DNA of 8,447 nucleotides, taken from the NCBI GenBank assembly GCA_046756945.1, contig JBHHXI010000125.1, positions 1 through 8,447 on the forward strand. The letters are read 5' to 3'. The notes below the pieces were generated by a model. The model made no database searches, was not told the DNA's origin, and worked only from the letters and a program-made list of their open reading frames with translations. The DNA comes from JACZQZ01 sp046756945 (GTDB lineage: Bacteria > Pseudomonadota > Alphaproteobacteria > Rhodospirillales > 2-02-FULL-58-16). Of the stretch, positions 1 to 6,545 are shown piece by piece; within the stretch, counting starts at the first letter, position 1; every line of letters begins with the position of its first letter. The translations under genes were made by a program, and so were the position numbers.

Positions 1-24
1 CCGCCGGTTTCGGAGTCGGGCCGC

Positions 25-1713
25 TCAGAACAGGCCTTCGATACGGCCCTGGTCGTCGAGGCAGATGGTGTCGGCCGCCGGCGTGCGCGGCAGGCCGGGC
101 ATGGTCATGATGGCGCCGGTGACGACGACCAGGAACCCGGCCCCGCCCGACACCCGCACGTCGCGGATCGGCACCACGTGGCCGCTGGGGGCGCCCTTCA
201 GGCCCGGATCGGCGGACAGGCTGTACTGGGTCTTGGCCATGCACACCGGGAAGTGCCCATAGGTCCCCTGCAGGTCGTCGAAGGTCTTGCGCACCCGGGC
301 GTCGGCGGCGATCCCCGAGGCCCCGTACATGCGGGTCGCGATCCGCTCCACCTTGTCCCACAGGGGAAGGGAGTCCTCGTAAAGCGGCTTGAACTCCGCC
401 GCACCGGACTCGACCAGGTCGATCACGTGTTCGGCCAGCTCCTGCGTCCCCGCCCCGCCATCGGCCCAGTGGGTGCATACGACCGCCGCCGCGCCGTGCT
501 CCCGGGCGCTCGCCCGGATCGCTTCCAGCTCGGCTTCGGTGTCACTGATGAACCGGTTGATCGCGACCACCACCGGAACCCCGAAGGTCTTGATGTTCTT
601 GAGGTGCCGCGCCAGATTGGCGCAGCCCGCCGTGACCGCCGCCACGTTCTCGCGGCCCAAATCGTCCTTGCCCACCCCGCCGTGCATCTTGAGCGCCCGC
701 ACCGTGGCCACGATCACCGTCGCATCCGGTTTCAGACCCGCCTTGCGGCACTTGATGTCGAAGAACTTCTCGGCCCCGAGATCGGCCCCGAAGCCGGCCT
801 CGGTGACCACGTAGTCGGCCAGCTTGAGCGCCGTCCTGGTGGCGATCACCGAGTTGCACCCGTGGGCGATGTTGGCAAAGGGCCCGCCGTGGATGAATGC
901 CGGGTTGTTCTCCAGGGTCTGCACCAGGTTGGGCGGCAGCGCGTCCCGCAACAACACGCTCATCGGACCCGGCGCCTTCAGGTCGCGGGCGTGGATCGGT
1001 TCCCGCCCCCGCGTCTGCCCGACGACGATCTTGCCCAGGCGCGCCTCCAGGTCCTTGAGATCGGTGGCCAGGCAGAAAATGGCCATCACCTCCGAGGCCA
1101 CGGTGATGTCGAAGCCGTCCTCGCGGGTGAAGCCGTTGGCCACCCCGCCCAGGGCGCACGCGATCGAGCGCAAGGCCCGGTCGTTCATGTCCACCACCCG
1201 GCGCCACGATATCCGCCGCAGATCGAAGCCGAGCGCGTTGCCCCAGTAGATGTGGTTGTCGATCAGGGCCGAGAGCAGGTTGTTCGCCACCCCGATGGCG
1301 TGAAAGTCGCCGGTAAAATGCAGGTTGATGTCCTCCATGGGGACCACCTGCGAATAGCCGCCCCCGGCCGCCCCTCCCTTGATCCCGAAACAGGGGCCGA
1401 GCGAGGGCTCGCGCAGGCAGATCGTCGCCCGCTTGCCCAGCCGGTTCAGTGCGTCCCCCAGGCCCACCGTCGTCGTCGTCTTGCCCTCGCCCGCCGGCGT
1501 CGGCGTGATCGCGGTAACCAGGACCAGCTTGCCGTCCGGCCGCCCCGCCAGGCCGTCGATGAACTCGAACGATACCTTTCCCTTATGCGGCCCGTACTGG
1601 ATGAGCGCCTCGCCGGGAATCCCAAGCTTGGCGCCCACTTCCGCGATCGGCAGCATATCCGCCGCCCGGGCTATCTCTATGTCGCTCTGCGGCGTCCTGT
1701 CGTTCTTCGGCAT
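25..1713 (-). CDS. fhs: Formate-tetrahydrofolate ligase (10-formyl-THF synthetase)
   Basis: Cytoplasmic enzyme that joins formate to tetrahydrofolate using ATP, giving 10-formyl-THF for purine synthesis, initiator Met-tRNA formylation or C1 assimilation. The 562-residue product has the usual family length. The ATP-binding segment PTPAGEGKTT lies near residues 71-80. Both family signatures are visible: GIKGGAAGGGY near 110-120 and VATVRALKMHGG near 334-345. The N-terminal block SDIEIARAADMLPI is typical of the family. The ATG at 1713 is the only Met codon before residue 20. Its Shine-Dalgarno-like GGAAGG (minus strand, 1733-1728) sits rather far away, about 14 bases, so initiation may be modest. 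The gene is transcribed away from the ABC importer operon and shares an 800-base divergent region with it. No frameshift or missing motif is seen. The identification is secure; whether its role is biosynthetic or catabolic cannot be told from sequence. Confidence 0.98.
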   Translation of the reverse strand: MPKNDRTPQSDIEIARAADMLPIAEVGAKLGIPGEALIQYGPHKGKVSFEFIDGLAGRPDGKLVLVTAITPTPAGEGKTTTTVGLGDALNRLGKRATICLREPSLGPCFGIKGGAAGGGYSQVVPMEDINLHFTGDFHAIGVANNLLSALIDNHIYWGNALGFDLRRISWRRVVDMNDRALRSIACALGGVANGFTREDGFDITVASEVMAIFCLATDLKDLEARLGKIVVGQTRGREPIHARDLKAPGPMSVLLRDALPPNLVQTLENNPAFIHGGPFANIAHGCNSVIATRTALKLADYVVTEAGFGADLGAEKFFDIKCRKAGLKPDATVIVATVRALKMHGGVGKDDLGRENVAAVTAGCANLARHLKNIKTFGVPVVVAINRFISDTEAELEAIRASAREHGAAAVVCTHWADGGAGTQELAEHVIDLVESGAAEFKPLYEDSLPLWDKVERIATRMYGASGIAADARVRKTFDDLQGTYGHFPVCMAKTQYSLSADPGLKGAPSGHVVPIRDVRVSGGAGFLVVVTGAIMTMPGLPRTPAADTICLDDQGRIEGLF

Positions 1714-1747
1714 CGGGTTCTTTCAATCCTTCCAACTCTCTCGGCCG

Positions 1748-1833
1748 GCCCGGCGGGCGGGCGCGGGATATCGACGGCGGGTTCGGACAGACCGCGCCAC
1801 CCATCGGTCACGATCTCGCCGGAGAACATCCGG
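1748..1833 (-). promoter_or_regulatory. Possible structured leader of fhs
   Basis: Read on the minus strand, the fhs leader contains a perfect 5-bp hairpin with a 5-base loop (CCGGA, TGTTC, TCCGG; 1833-1819). This is followed by TCGTGAC (1813-1807) and, about 50 bases later, CCGCCGGGC (1756-1748). The order loosely recalls the ZTP (pfl) riboswitch, whose conserved parts include UCGUGAC followed by UGGCG and then CCGCCUGGGC, and which is known upstream of fhs genes. The match is imperfect: the first element is not directly followed by UGGCG, and the second lacks a conserved base. In DNA this GC-rich, chance resemblance is likely. Confidence 0.12.
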
Positions 1834-2149
1834 AAAGGGCGGCAAGAGGTAAAGTCAAAGGTTTTTATGAGGCGATAGACCGAGACGATGCGGCGCCAAG
1901 CCCCAGGAACACCCTGCTTTCCGCTGCGCCCGCGCCCTACCGGCATTCAGGCCCGGCGCAGGATACTCCACCGGGTGCATCGGGTGCAAATTTCCACGCC
2001 CCGGGACCGGCAATAGCCGGAACATATTAAGTCATCGCTAATAAAGATTTTACAAATCAACCGGCAAGGCATTGTCTATAAGGACTTGTAGCTATCGCCT
2101 CATTGGCTCGGAAAATGGATGCCGGGCAGAACCGGCTGGTCAAGGGGGG

Positions 2150-2173
2150 TGTCCGCGCCGTGGTGGCCGGACA
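2150..2173 (+). other. Hairpin in the region upstream of the substrate-binding protein gene
   Basis: Inverted repeat TGTCCG (2150-2155) with CGGACA (2168-2173), extended inward by GCC/GGC after one bulged C, giving about 9 bp around a 5-base loop. It may fold in the mRNA leader if transcription starts in the AT-rich island upstream. No T-run follows, so it is not an obvious terminator. Confidence 0.25.
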
Positions 2174-2330
2174 ACCTGTGCCAGGAAGGAGACCCGGAAG
2201 CGGCAATCCGCGATCACCGGGCGAATCCAGCGGCACCGCGGCAGCGGGCGTAGAATGCAGTGGGTGTTAAATACTGAGGTCATTGAGGAGATCAGGTCGC
2301 ACACATCGGTCCCGGCCGTTTGGCATGCGG

Positions 2331-2350
2331 GGTCCGGAAAATTACGGACC
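2331..2350 (+). other. Short perfect hairpin or operator-like inverted repeat
   Basis: GGTCCG (2331-2336) and CGGACC (2345-2350) form a perfect 6-bp inverted repeat around an AT-rich 8-base centre (GAAAATTA). It lies about 160 bases before the substrate-binding protein start. It could be an operator half-site pair or an RNA hairpin; the sequence does not decide. It echoes the TCCG/CGGA stem at 2150-2173. Confidence 0.25.
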
Positions 2351-2496
2351 AATGTGTTTCAGACGGGCGGGCGAGAAAACGGGAACTCGATACAGGCGTT
2401 CCAAGCGGTTGTCCGCACGGTCTCAACGTTGGCCGTGGAGGACGGGCCCCGGAGCCGAATTGGCCGGAATGGCGAAAATTTGGCTGCGTAATTCCA

Positions 2497-2505
2497 GGGA
2501 GGTGG
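2497..2505 (+). promoter_or_regulatory. Strong Shine-Dalgarno site of the substrate-binding protein gene
   Basis: GGGAGGTGG contains the near-ideal GGAGGT core, which ends 6 bases before the ATG at 2510. It fixes that start over the in-frame ATG at 2525 and fits the high expression expected of a periplasmic binding protein. Confidence 0.8.
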
Positions 2506-2509
2506 AAAC

Positions 2510-3661
2510 ATGACTACGGGAAATATGTCTACGACTGCGTTGAAATTCGTGGGGGTCACGGTGTCCGCCGCGGCCCTGGCCTTTGGGCTGTCGACGGCGG
2601 CGTCGGCGACGGTGGGCTTCGGCAAACCGGGTGAAGCGGTCAAATTGGTGGTCGGGTATCAGCCGTACTACACCCAGTCCTGGTCCGGGGTCGTGATCAA
2701 CGGCCAGAAGCTTTGGAAGAAGTACCTGCCGAAAGGCTCCAGCGCCAAGTTCGACATCGGCCTGCAGGGTTCGGTGATCGTCGGCAAGCTGCTCGGCGAA
2801 AAGAACCATCTCGGCTACATGGGCGACATGCCGGCCATCGTCTCGACCACCAAGTTCAAGAAGGTGGACATGCGCATGATCGCCGTTCTCGGCACCTCGC
2901 GCCAGCAGTGCAACGTGTTCCTGGTGCGCAACGATGCGCCCAAGTTCAAGAACGGGTTCGATGCGGTCAAGTGGATGGACGGCAAGCTCGTCGCCGCCCC
3001 CCACGGCGCCTGCACCGACCGGTTCGGCCGTTGGGCGATGGAACAGGCGGGAATCAAGCCCAGGAAGTACCTCAACATGAACATCGAGGTGATCACCTCG
3101 AGCTTCCGGAACCACAAGCTTGACGCGGCGGTCATCTGGGAGCCCACGGCCTCCAAGATCCAGCTTGCCGGGATCGCCCGGCGCGCCGCGAGCGGCGAAA
3201 GCTTCAAGGGCGTTGAAGGCGGCGATGCCGGTTTCCTGGTCATGCTCAACGAACTCATCCAGACCCGTCCGGACGTGCACCGGGGCTGGCTCGAGGCCGA
3301 GCTGGACGCGCAGATCTACCTGACCGACCTCAGCCACGCCAGCGAGGTGGCCCGGATGGCCGACGATCAGACCGAGGGCATGCCCCGCAGGACCCTGTGG
3401 GCCTCGCTCTACGGGAAGAACCCGCCCGAGATCGGCGGCGGTCGGGACAAGAACGTCTTCGATTTCATCTTCAACAAGAAGGCGAAGGCCCTGGTCAGCG
3501 CCGCCACCAAATTCCTGCACGGCAAAAAGGTGGTGCCCAACCCGGTGCTGCGCAATGAATCGGTGTGGGATCAGGTGGCGCGCGACGTGCTCAAGGCGCG
3601 CGGGCTGTCGAGCCCCATCGGATCGGTGAAGGAGCAACCTGACTCGGCCTATAAGAAATAG
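2510..3661 (+). CDS. ABC importer periplasmic substrate-binding protein, NitT/TauT (NrtA/SsuA/TauA) type
   Basis: First gene of the importer operon, 383 residues. The N-terminus is a Sec signal peptide: Lys12, a hydrophobic core at about residues 13-27, and a likely type I signal peptidase site after ASA (31-33). There is no lipobox Cys, so the mature protein should be soluble in the periplasm. After residue 44 it follows the type II binding-protein plan of the nitrate/sulfonate/taurine family: an opening strand (KLVVGYQPYY, 45-54), a GYMGDMPAI segment (102-110) at the usual ligand-contact position, AAPHGACTDRFG (162-173) at the interdomain region, and DAAVIWEP (205-212) typical of the second lobe. 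The mature protein has two Cys (134, 168). It is slightly longer than usual for the family because of a Lys-rich C-terminal extension. The ligand (sulfonate, nitrate, cyanate, thiamine precursor or other) cannot be assigned from sequence. Confidence 0.88.
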   Translation: MTTGNMSTTALKFVGVTVSAAALAFGLSTAASATVGFGKPGEAVKLVVGYQPYYTQSWSGVVINGQKLWKKYLPKGSSAKFDIGLQGSVIVGKLLGEKNHLGYMGDMPAIVSTTKFKKVDMRMIAVLGTSRQQCNVFLVRNDAPKFKNGFDAVKWMDGKLVAAPHGACTDRFGRWAMEQAGIKPRKYLNMNIEVITSSFRNHKLDAAVIWEPTASKIQLAGIARRAASGESFKGVEGGDAGFLVMLNELIQTRPDVHRGWLEAELDAQIYLTDLSHASEVARMADDQTEGMPRRTLWASLYGKNPPEIGGGRDKNVFDFIFNKKAKALVSAATKFLHGKKVVPNPVLRNESVWDQVARDVLKARGLSSPIGSVKEQPDSAYKK

Positions 3662-3682
3662 GCCGGACGCCGATCGGCAGGA

Positions 3683-3741
3683 GGTGGCCCCGGACCGCGC
3701 GTCCGGGGCCACCCTCCCCCGGCACCAGCCGGGGGGGCTTT
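3683..3741 (+). terminator. Back-to-back double hairpin between the binding protein and permease genes
   Basis: Two adjacent stem-loops start 22 bases after the binding-protein stop. The first is a perfect 13-bp stem (GGTGGCCCCGGAC, 3683-3695, with its complement at 3701-3713) around a 5-base loop. The second has an 8-bp core (CCCCCGGC, 3716-3723, with GCCGGGGG, 3728-3735) around ACCA, extendable by two pairs, then C and TTT. The short T-run makes it a weak intrinsic terminator. A partial terminator or 3' mRNA-stabilising structure at this point commonly raises the level of a binding protein above its membrane partners, and I infer that role. The next gene starts about 105 bases later with no strong promoter in between, so readthrough is expected. 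Confidence 0.6.
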
Positions 3742-3846
3742 CCCAAACGAGTGTAGTTCGTTAAATTATTGCGTTGTCGGAATCGCCACCCCGGCGGGCG
3801 TACTGCCGGATGGCGGGGACGACGGGCGGGGCGGAAAGATAATGAA

Positions 3847-4737
3847 ATGAGCGAGCAAGTCGCCAACACCTCCGGCACGGATACGGTCCAGCCGCCGCCG
3901 ACGGGCCTCACCCTGGCCTGGTACCGGGCGCGGCGCAGCCTGAAGACGCCGGCGCCGTACCTGATGTTCTTCGGCATGGCATTATGGCTGGTCACCTACT
4001 CGTTGTTGACCGAGATCTGGAAGGTTCCCCGTTTCGAGAAGATACCGGGGCCGATAGAGGTGATCACCGAGTGGCTGAGCCGGGACCCCGCCTGGGGGAT
4101 GTCGATTTTCACCGAGGCCTACCACATCAACATTTACGTCAGCTGCCGGCGCATCCTGATCGCCTTCTGCATCGCCACCGGAGTCGGCGTGCCGTTGGGC
4201 CTGTTCATGGGGTGGTCGAGAAGGTTCCGCGACTATACCTTCCCGATCCTTGAGACCCTGCGGCCGATTCCCATCCTCGCCTGGGTGCCGCTGGCGATCG
4301 TCATGTTCTCGGGCTTCGAGACGCCGATCCTTTTCCTGGCCACCCTGGCATCCCTGTTCGTCACCACGCTCAACACGCTCCTGGGCGTCGATTCCATCGA
4401 TGAATCCTATTTCCGCGCGGCCGGCTGCCTGGGCTCCAAGCCGCGGCACGTTTTCTGGCACGTGGTGCTGCCGGGGGCCATGCCCTATATCTTCACCGGC
4501 CTGCAGATCAGCGTCGGCGTTGCCTGGTTCTCCCTGGTGGCGGCCGAGATGATCTCGGGCGATTACGGCCTCGGCTACATGATCATGGATTCGTACATGG
4601 TCAACACGTACGTCTCCATGGTCATGGCCATGATCACGCTGGGCTTTGTCGGCTGGGCGACGTCGGCGATGGTCAGGGCGGTCGGCAACCGGATGATGCA
4701 GTGGCGGATCCGCGCCCTGGCCCTGGAGGGGCGGTGA
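3847..4737 (+). CDS. ABC importer permease 1, NitT/TauT (SsuC/TauC/NrtB) type
   Basis: Inner-membrane permease of 296 residues with a cytoplasmic N-terminal tail of about 35 residues and roughly six hydrophobic segments (about 38-54, 101-122, 143-157, 158-178, 211-235, 255-278). The EAA loop that docks to the ATPase is at about 189-210 (YFRAAGCLGSK then LPGAMP). The segment LRPIPILAWVPLAI (138-151) and the late block AAEMISGDYGLGYMI are characteristic of the family. The ATG at 3847 was chosen because it starts the recognisable protein behind GGAAAG; an upstream in-frame TTG at 3769 would add an Arg/Gly-rich stretch unlike a permease. The stop overlaps the next ATG by one base (TGATG), implying translational coupling to ATPase 1. 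It is homologous to permease 2 in this operon, sharing LRPIP-LAWVP and AAEMISG, but clearly diverged from it. Confidence 0.93.
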   Translation: MSEQVANTSGTDTVQPPPTGLTLAWYRARRSLKTPAPYLMFFGMALWLVTYSLLTEIWKVPRFEKIPGPIEVITEWLSRDPAWGMSIFTEAYHINIYVSCRRILIAFCIATGVGVPLGLFMGWSRRFRDYTFPILETLRPIPILAWVPLAIVMFSGFETPILFLATLASLFVTTLNTLLGVDSIDESYFRAAGCLGSKPRHVFWHVVLPGAMPYIFTGLQISVGVAWFSLVAAEMISGDYGLGYMIMDSYMVNTYVSMVMAMITLGFVGWATSAMVRAVGNRMMQWRIRALALEGR

Positions 4738-5630
4738 TGCCCGAGATCGCGACCAAAACGCGGGGCGCCGGGATGACGGCGCAAGCGGCAACGCCGCCGG
4801 TGAAGGCGACCAAGGGCGCCATCAGCATCCGCAACGTGACCAAGATCTACGACCCGGAAGGGGTCAACGTGCTGGCGGTGGACGACTGTTCGCTGGAAAT
4901 CTCGGCCGGCGAGGTGTGCATGATCGTCGGCCCGTCGGGCTGCGGAAAGACGACTCTGCTGAACGCCATCGCCGGGTTCCATTCCATCACCTTCGGGGAA
5001 ATCTACCTCGATGGGGAACTTCTCTGCGGGCCCGACAAGCCCCTGGCCGACCAGGGCGCCGACCGGATGGTCGTGTTCCAGAACGGCGCCCTCTTTCCAT
5101 GGAAGACGCTGCTCGAGAACGTCGCCTACGGTCCAATCGTCCAGGAGGTCATGGGCAAGGCGGAGGCCATGGAAAAGGCGGCGGACATGCTGGCCGAAGC
5201 CGGGCTCGCCGACATGGCGGAAAAGTATCCGGGCGAGATCTCCTCGGGCATGGCGCGGCGCGCCGAGATCGTGCGCGCGCTGATCAACGATCCGAAGGTG
5301 CTCCTGCTGGACGAGCCCTACCGGGCCATGGACGCGCTCACCAAGTCGATCATGCACGAGGCCCTCCTGGAGATGTACGATCGCACCAAGGTGACGATCT
5401 TTTTTATCACCCACGACCTGGAAGAGGCGATCTTCCTTGGCGACCGCGTGGTCGTTCTGACCACCCGCCCGGCCAGGACCAAGAAGACCGTCGACGTCAA
5501 GATTCCCCGCCCGCGCGACTATCGCCTGCTCGGGTCCGAGGAGTTCCGCGTGCTCGTCTCCGAGGCGAAAGGCGCCGTCCACGAAGAAGCCATCAAGGCC
5601 TTCGAGGCGGGCGAGCGCGAGTTGGCCTGA
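4737..5630 (+). CDS. ABC importer ATPase 1, NitT/TauT (SsuB/TauB/NrtD) type, degenerate signature motif
   Basis: Cytoplasmic ATPase of 297 residues. Visible in order: an Ala/Pro/Thr-rich N-terminal extension (1-27); Walker A GPSGCGKTT (65-73); Q-loop Gln115 in VVFQNGALFPW; signature ISSGM (168-172) where the consensus is LSGGQ; Walker B LLLDEP (189-194); an Arg-containing D-loop region YRAMDA (195-200); and an intact H-loop His226 (ITHDLEEA). The C-terminal tail after PRPRDY is longer than in a minimal SsuB. The start at 4737 overlaps the permease 1 stop (TGATG) and is preceded by GGAGGGG. Replacement of the first signature glycine by Ser is unusual and should weaken the ATP site to which this subunit lends its signature. 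Walker A, Q-loop, Walker B and His are all present, so this subunit can still provide a catalytic core to a partner. See ATPase 2 for the complementary defect. Confidence 0.93.
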   Translation: MPEIATKTRGAGMTAQAATPPVKATKGAISIRNVTKIYDPEGVNVLAVDDCSLEISAGEVCMIVGPSGCGKTTLLNAIAGFHSITFGEIYLDGELLCGPDKPLADQGADRMVVFQNGALFPWKTLLENVAYGPIVQEVMGKAEAMEKAADMLAEAGLADMAEKYPGEISSGMARRAEIVRALINDPKVLLLDEPYRAMDALTKSIMHEALLEMYDRTKVTIFFITHDLEEAIFLGDRVVVLTTRPARTKKTVDVKIPRPRDYRLLGSEEFRVLVSEAKGAVHEEAIKAFEAGERELA

Positions 5631-5646
5631 GGATCGGGAGTTTCGA

Positions 5647-6522
5647 ATGGCAGAGCACCCGACAGTGCACGCGGCCGCCCAGCCCGGTCCCCGGAGAGCC
5701 GTTCCCCTGAGGCGCACCCGGCTGCAGAGGTTCCTCGGCAACAAGACACTGTGGCGCGGCATTGCCGCCATCGTCGGCTTCATCCTGTTCTGGGAGATTT
5801 GCGCGCAGTGGAAAGGCTGGTTCGGCTACGCGATACCGTGGATCGGGAAGGTCGCGCCACCGAGCGCCGTGATGGCGGTGTGGCTGGATGTCCTTCCCCG
5901 GCCCGGGTATTGGGAAAGCTGGTATCTGAGCTTCTTCCGCGTATTTCTCGGGTTCGCCATCGCCCAGGTGCTGGGCATCCCGTTCGGTCTGGCGCTTGCC
6001 GTCAATAAGTATTTCCGTGACGTCTTCTTCCCGCCCTTCGAGGTGCTGCGGCCGATTCCGCCCCTGGCGTGGGTTCCGGCGTCGATCATTTTCTGGCCCA
6101 CGACCGAGTTGTCGATCGCCTTCGTCACCTTCCTCGGCGCCTTTTTCACCATCGTGATCAACGTCCTCGGCGGCGCCCGCAGCATCGACGGCCGGTATTT
6201 GCGCGCCGCCCAGTCCATGGGCGCGAGCCAGTGGGACCTGTTCCGGCGGATCATCCTGCCGGGGACGCTGCCGTCCATCTTCACCGGCGCCGCGGTCGGC
6301 ATGGGCATCACCTGGGAGGTGGTGCTGGCGGCCGAGATGATCTCGGGCGGCGGCCAGCAGTCCGGCGGCGGGCTCGGTTTCTTCATCTGGAGTTCCTACA
6401 TGGGCGGCTCCATCGAGCAGGTCATCGTCGGCATGATCAGCATCGGCATCGCCGGGTATCTTTCCAGCAGCGCCATCCGCTACTTCGGCGGTTTGTGCAT
6501 GCCCTGGCGGCGGTTGTTCTAA
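5647..6522 (+). CDS. ABC importer permease 2, NitT/TauT (SsuC/TauC/NrtB) type
   Basis: Second inner-membrane permease, 291 residues, starting 16 bases after ATPase 1 behind GGGAG. An Arg-rich cytoplasmic N-terminus (about 15-37) precedes about six hydrophobic segments (36-53, 97-119, 141-152, 154-174, 208-230, 256-275). The EAA loop is at about 184-206 (YLRAAQSMGAS then RIILPGTLP). LRPIPPLAWVPASI (134-147) and AAEMISG (228-234) match permease 1 in position, showing common ancestry. A Gly/Gln-rich stretch at 232-243 (SGGGQQSGGGLG) is longer than the equivalent region of permease 1. Because the operon holds two different permease-ATPase pairs and only one binding protein, the simplest reading is a heteromeric channel of permease 1 plus permease 2. 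Two alternative homodimeric channels sharing one binding protein remain possible. Confidence 0.92.
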   Translation: MAEHPTVHAAAQPGPRRAVPLRRTRLQRFLGNKTLWRGIAAIVGFILFWEICAQWKGWFGYAIPWIGKVAPPSAVMAVWLDVLPRPGYWESWYLSFFRVFLGFAIAQVLGIPFGLALAVNKYFRDVFFPPFEVLRPIPPLAWVPASIIFWPTTELSIAFVTFLGAFFTIVINVLGGARSIDGRYLRAAQSMGASQWDLFRRIILPGTLPSIFTGAAVGMGITWEVVLAAEMISGGGQQSGGGLGFFIWSSYMGGSIEQVIVGMISIGIAGYLSSSAIRYFGGLCMPWRRLF

Positions 6523-6545
6523 ACCCGGGGCGGAGGGACGACATC

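Larger units (their letters stand above)
1714..2509. other. Long divergent intergenic region between fhs and the ABC importer operon
   Basis: About 800 bases with no convincing gene. Open frames exist (for example an ATG at 2255 running to a TAA at 2489-2491), but their third-position GC is clearly lower than in neighbouring genes and their products resemble nothing I recognise. An AT-rich island around 2025-2085 stands out from the GC-rich surroundings and contains TATAAG at 2077-2082, a possible -10 element for the plus-strand operon, with no good -35 partner. On the fhs side a TTGACT (minus strand, 1858-1853) resembles a -35 box, but no good -10 follows. If the operon promoter is near 2080, the mRNA leader would be over 400 bases long. 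Small hairpins are listed separately. Confidence 0.7.

Noticed and set aside
178..1878. Long plus-strand open frame opposite fhs (566 codons)
   Set aside because: It lies antisense to a complete, motif-perfect fhs gene. Its product is Arg/His/Pro-rich with no recognisable domain, a typical opposite-strand shadow in GC-rich DNA.
2072..2491. Plus-strand open frame in the divergent region, including an internal ATG at 2255
   Set aside because: Third-position GC is well below that of the neighbouring genes, there is no good ribosome binding site, and the translation shows no domain, signal or repeat. Treated as non-coding.
2423..3712. Long minus-strand open frame opposite the binding-protein gene (429 codons)
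   Set aside because: It is the complement of a clear signal-peptide-bearing binding protein. Its composition is His/Arg/Asp-rich and it contains no known motif.
3769..3846. Upstream TTG start for permease 1
   Set aside because: It would add 26 Arg/Gly-rich residues unlike family N-termini. The ATG at 3847 gives the normal length.
4575..5783. Long minus-strand open frame opposite ATPase 1 (402 codons)
   Set aside because: It is a shadow of the ATPase 1 gene, which has all its motifs on the plus strand; the antisense product is low-complexity and unrecognisable.
6069..6545. In-frame upstream extension of ATPase 2 through permease 2
   Set aside because: The extension is the out-of-frame reading of permease 2 and gives an Arg/His-rich non-ABC sequence. 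The ATG at 6546 has a good Shine-Dalgarno sequence and the usual protein start.
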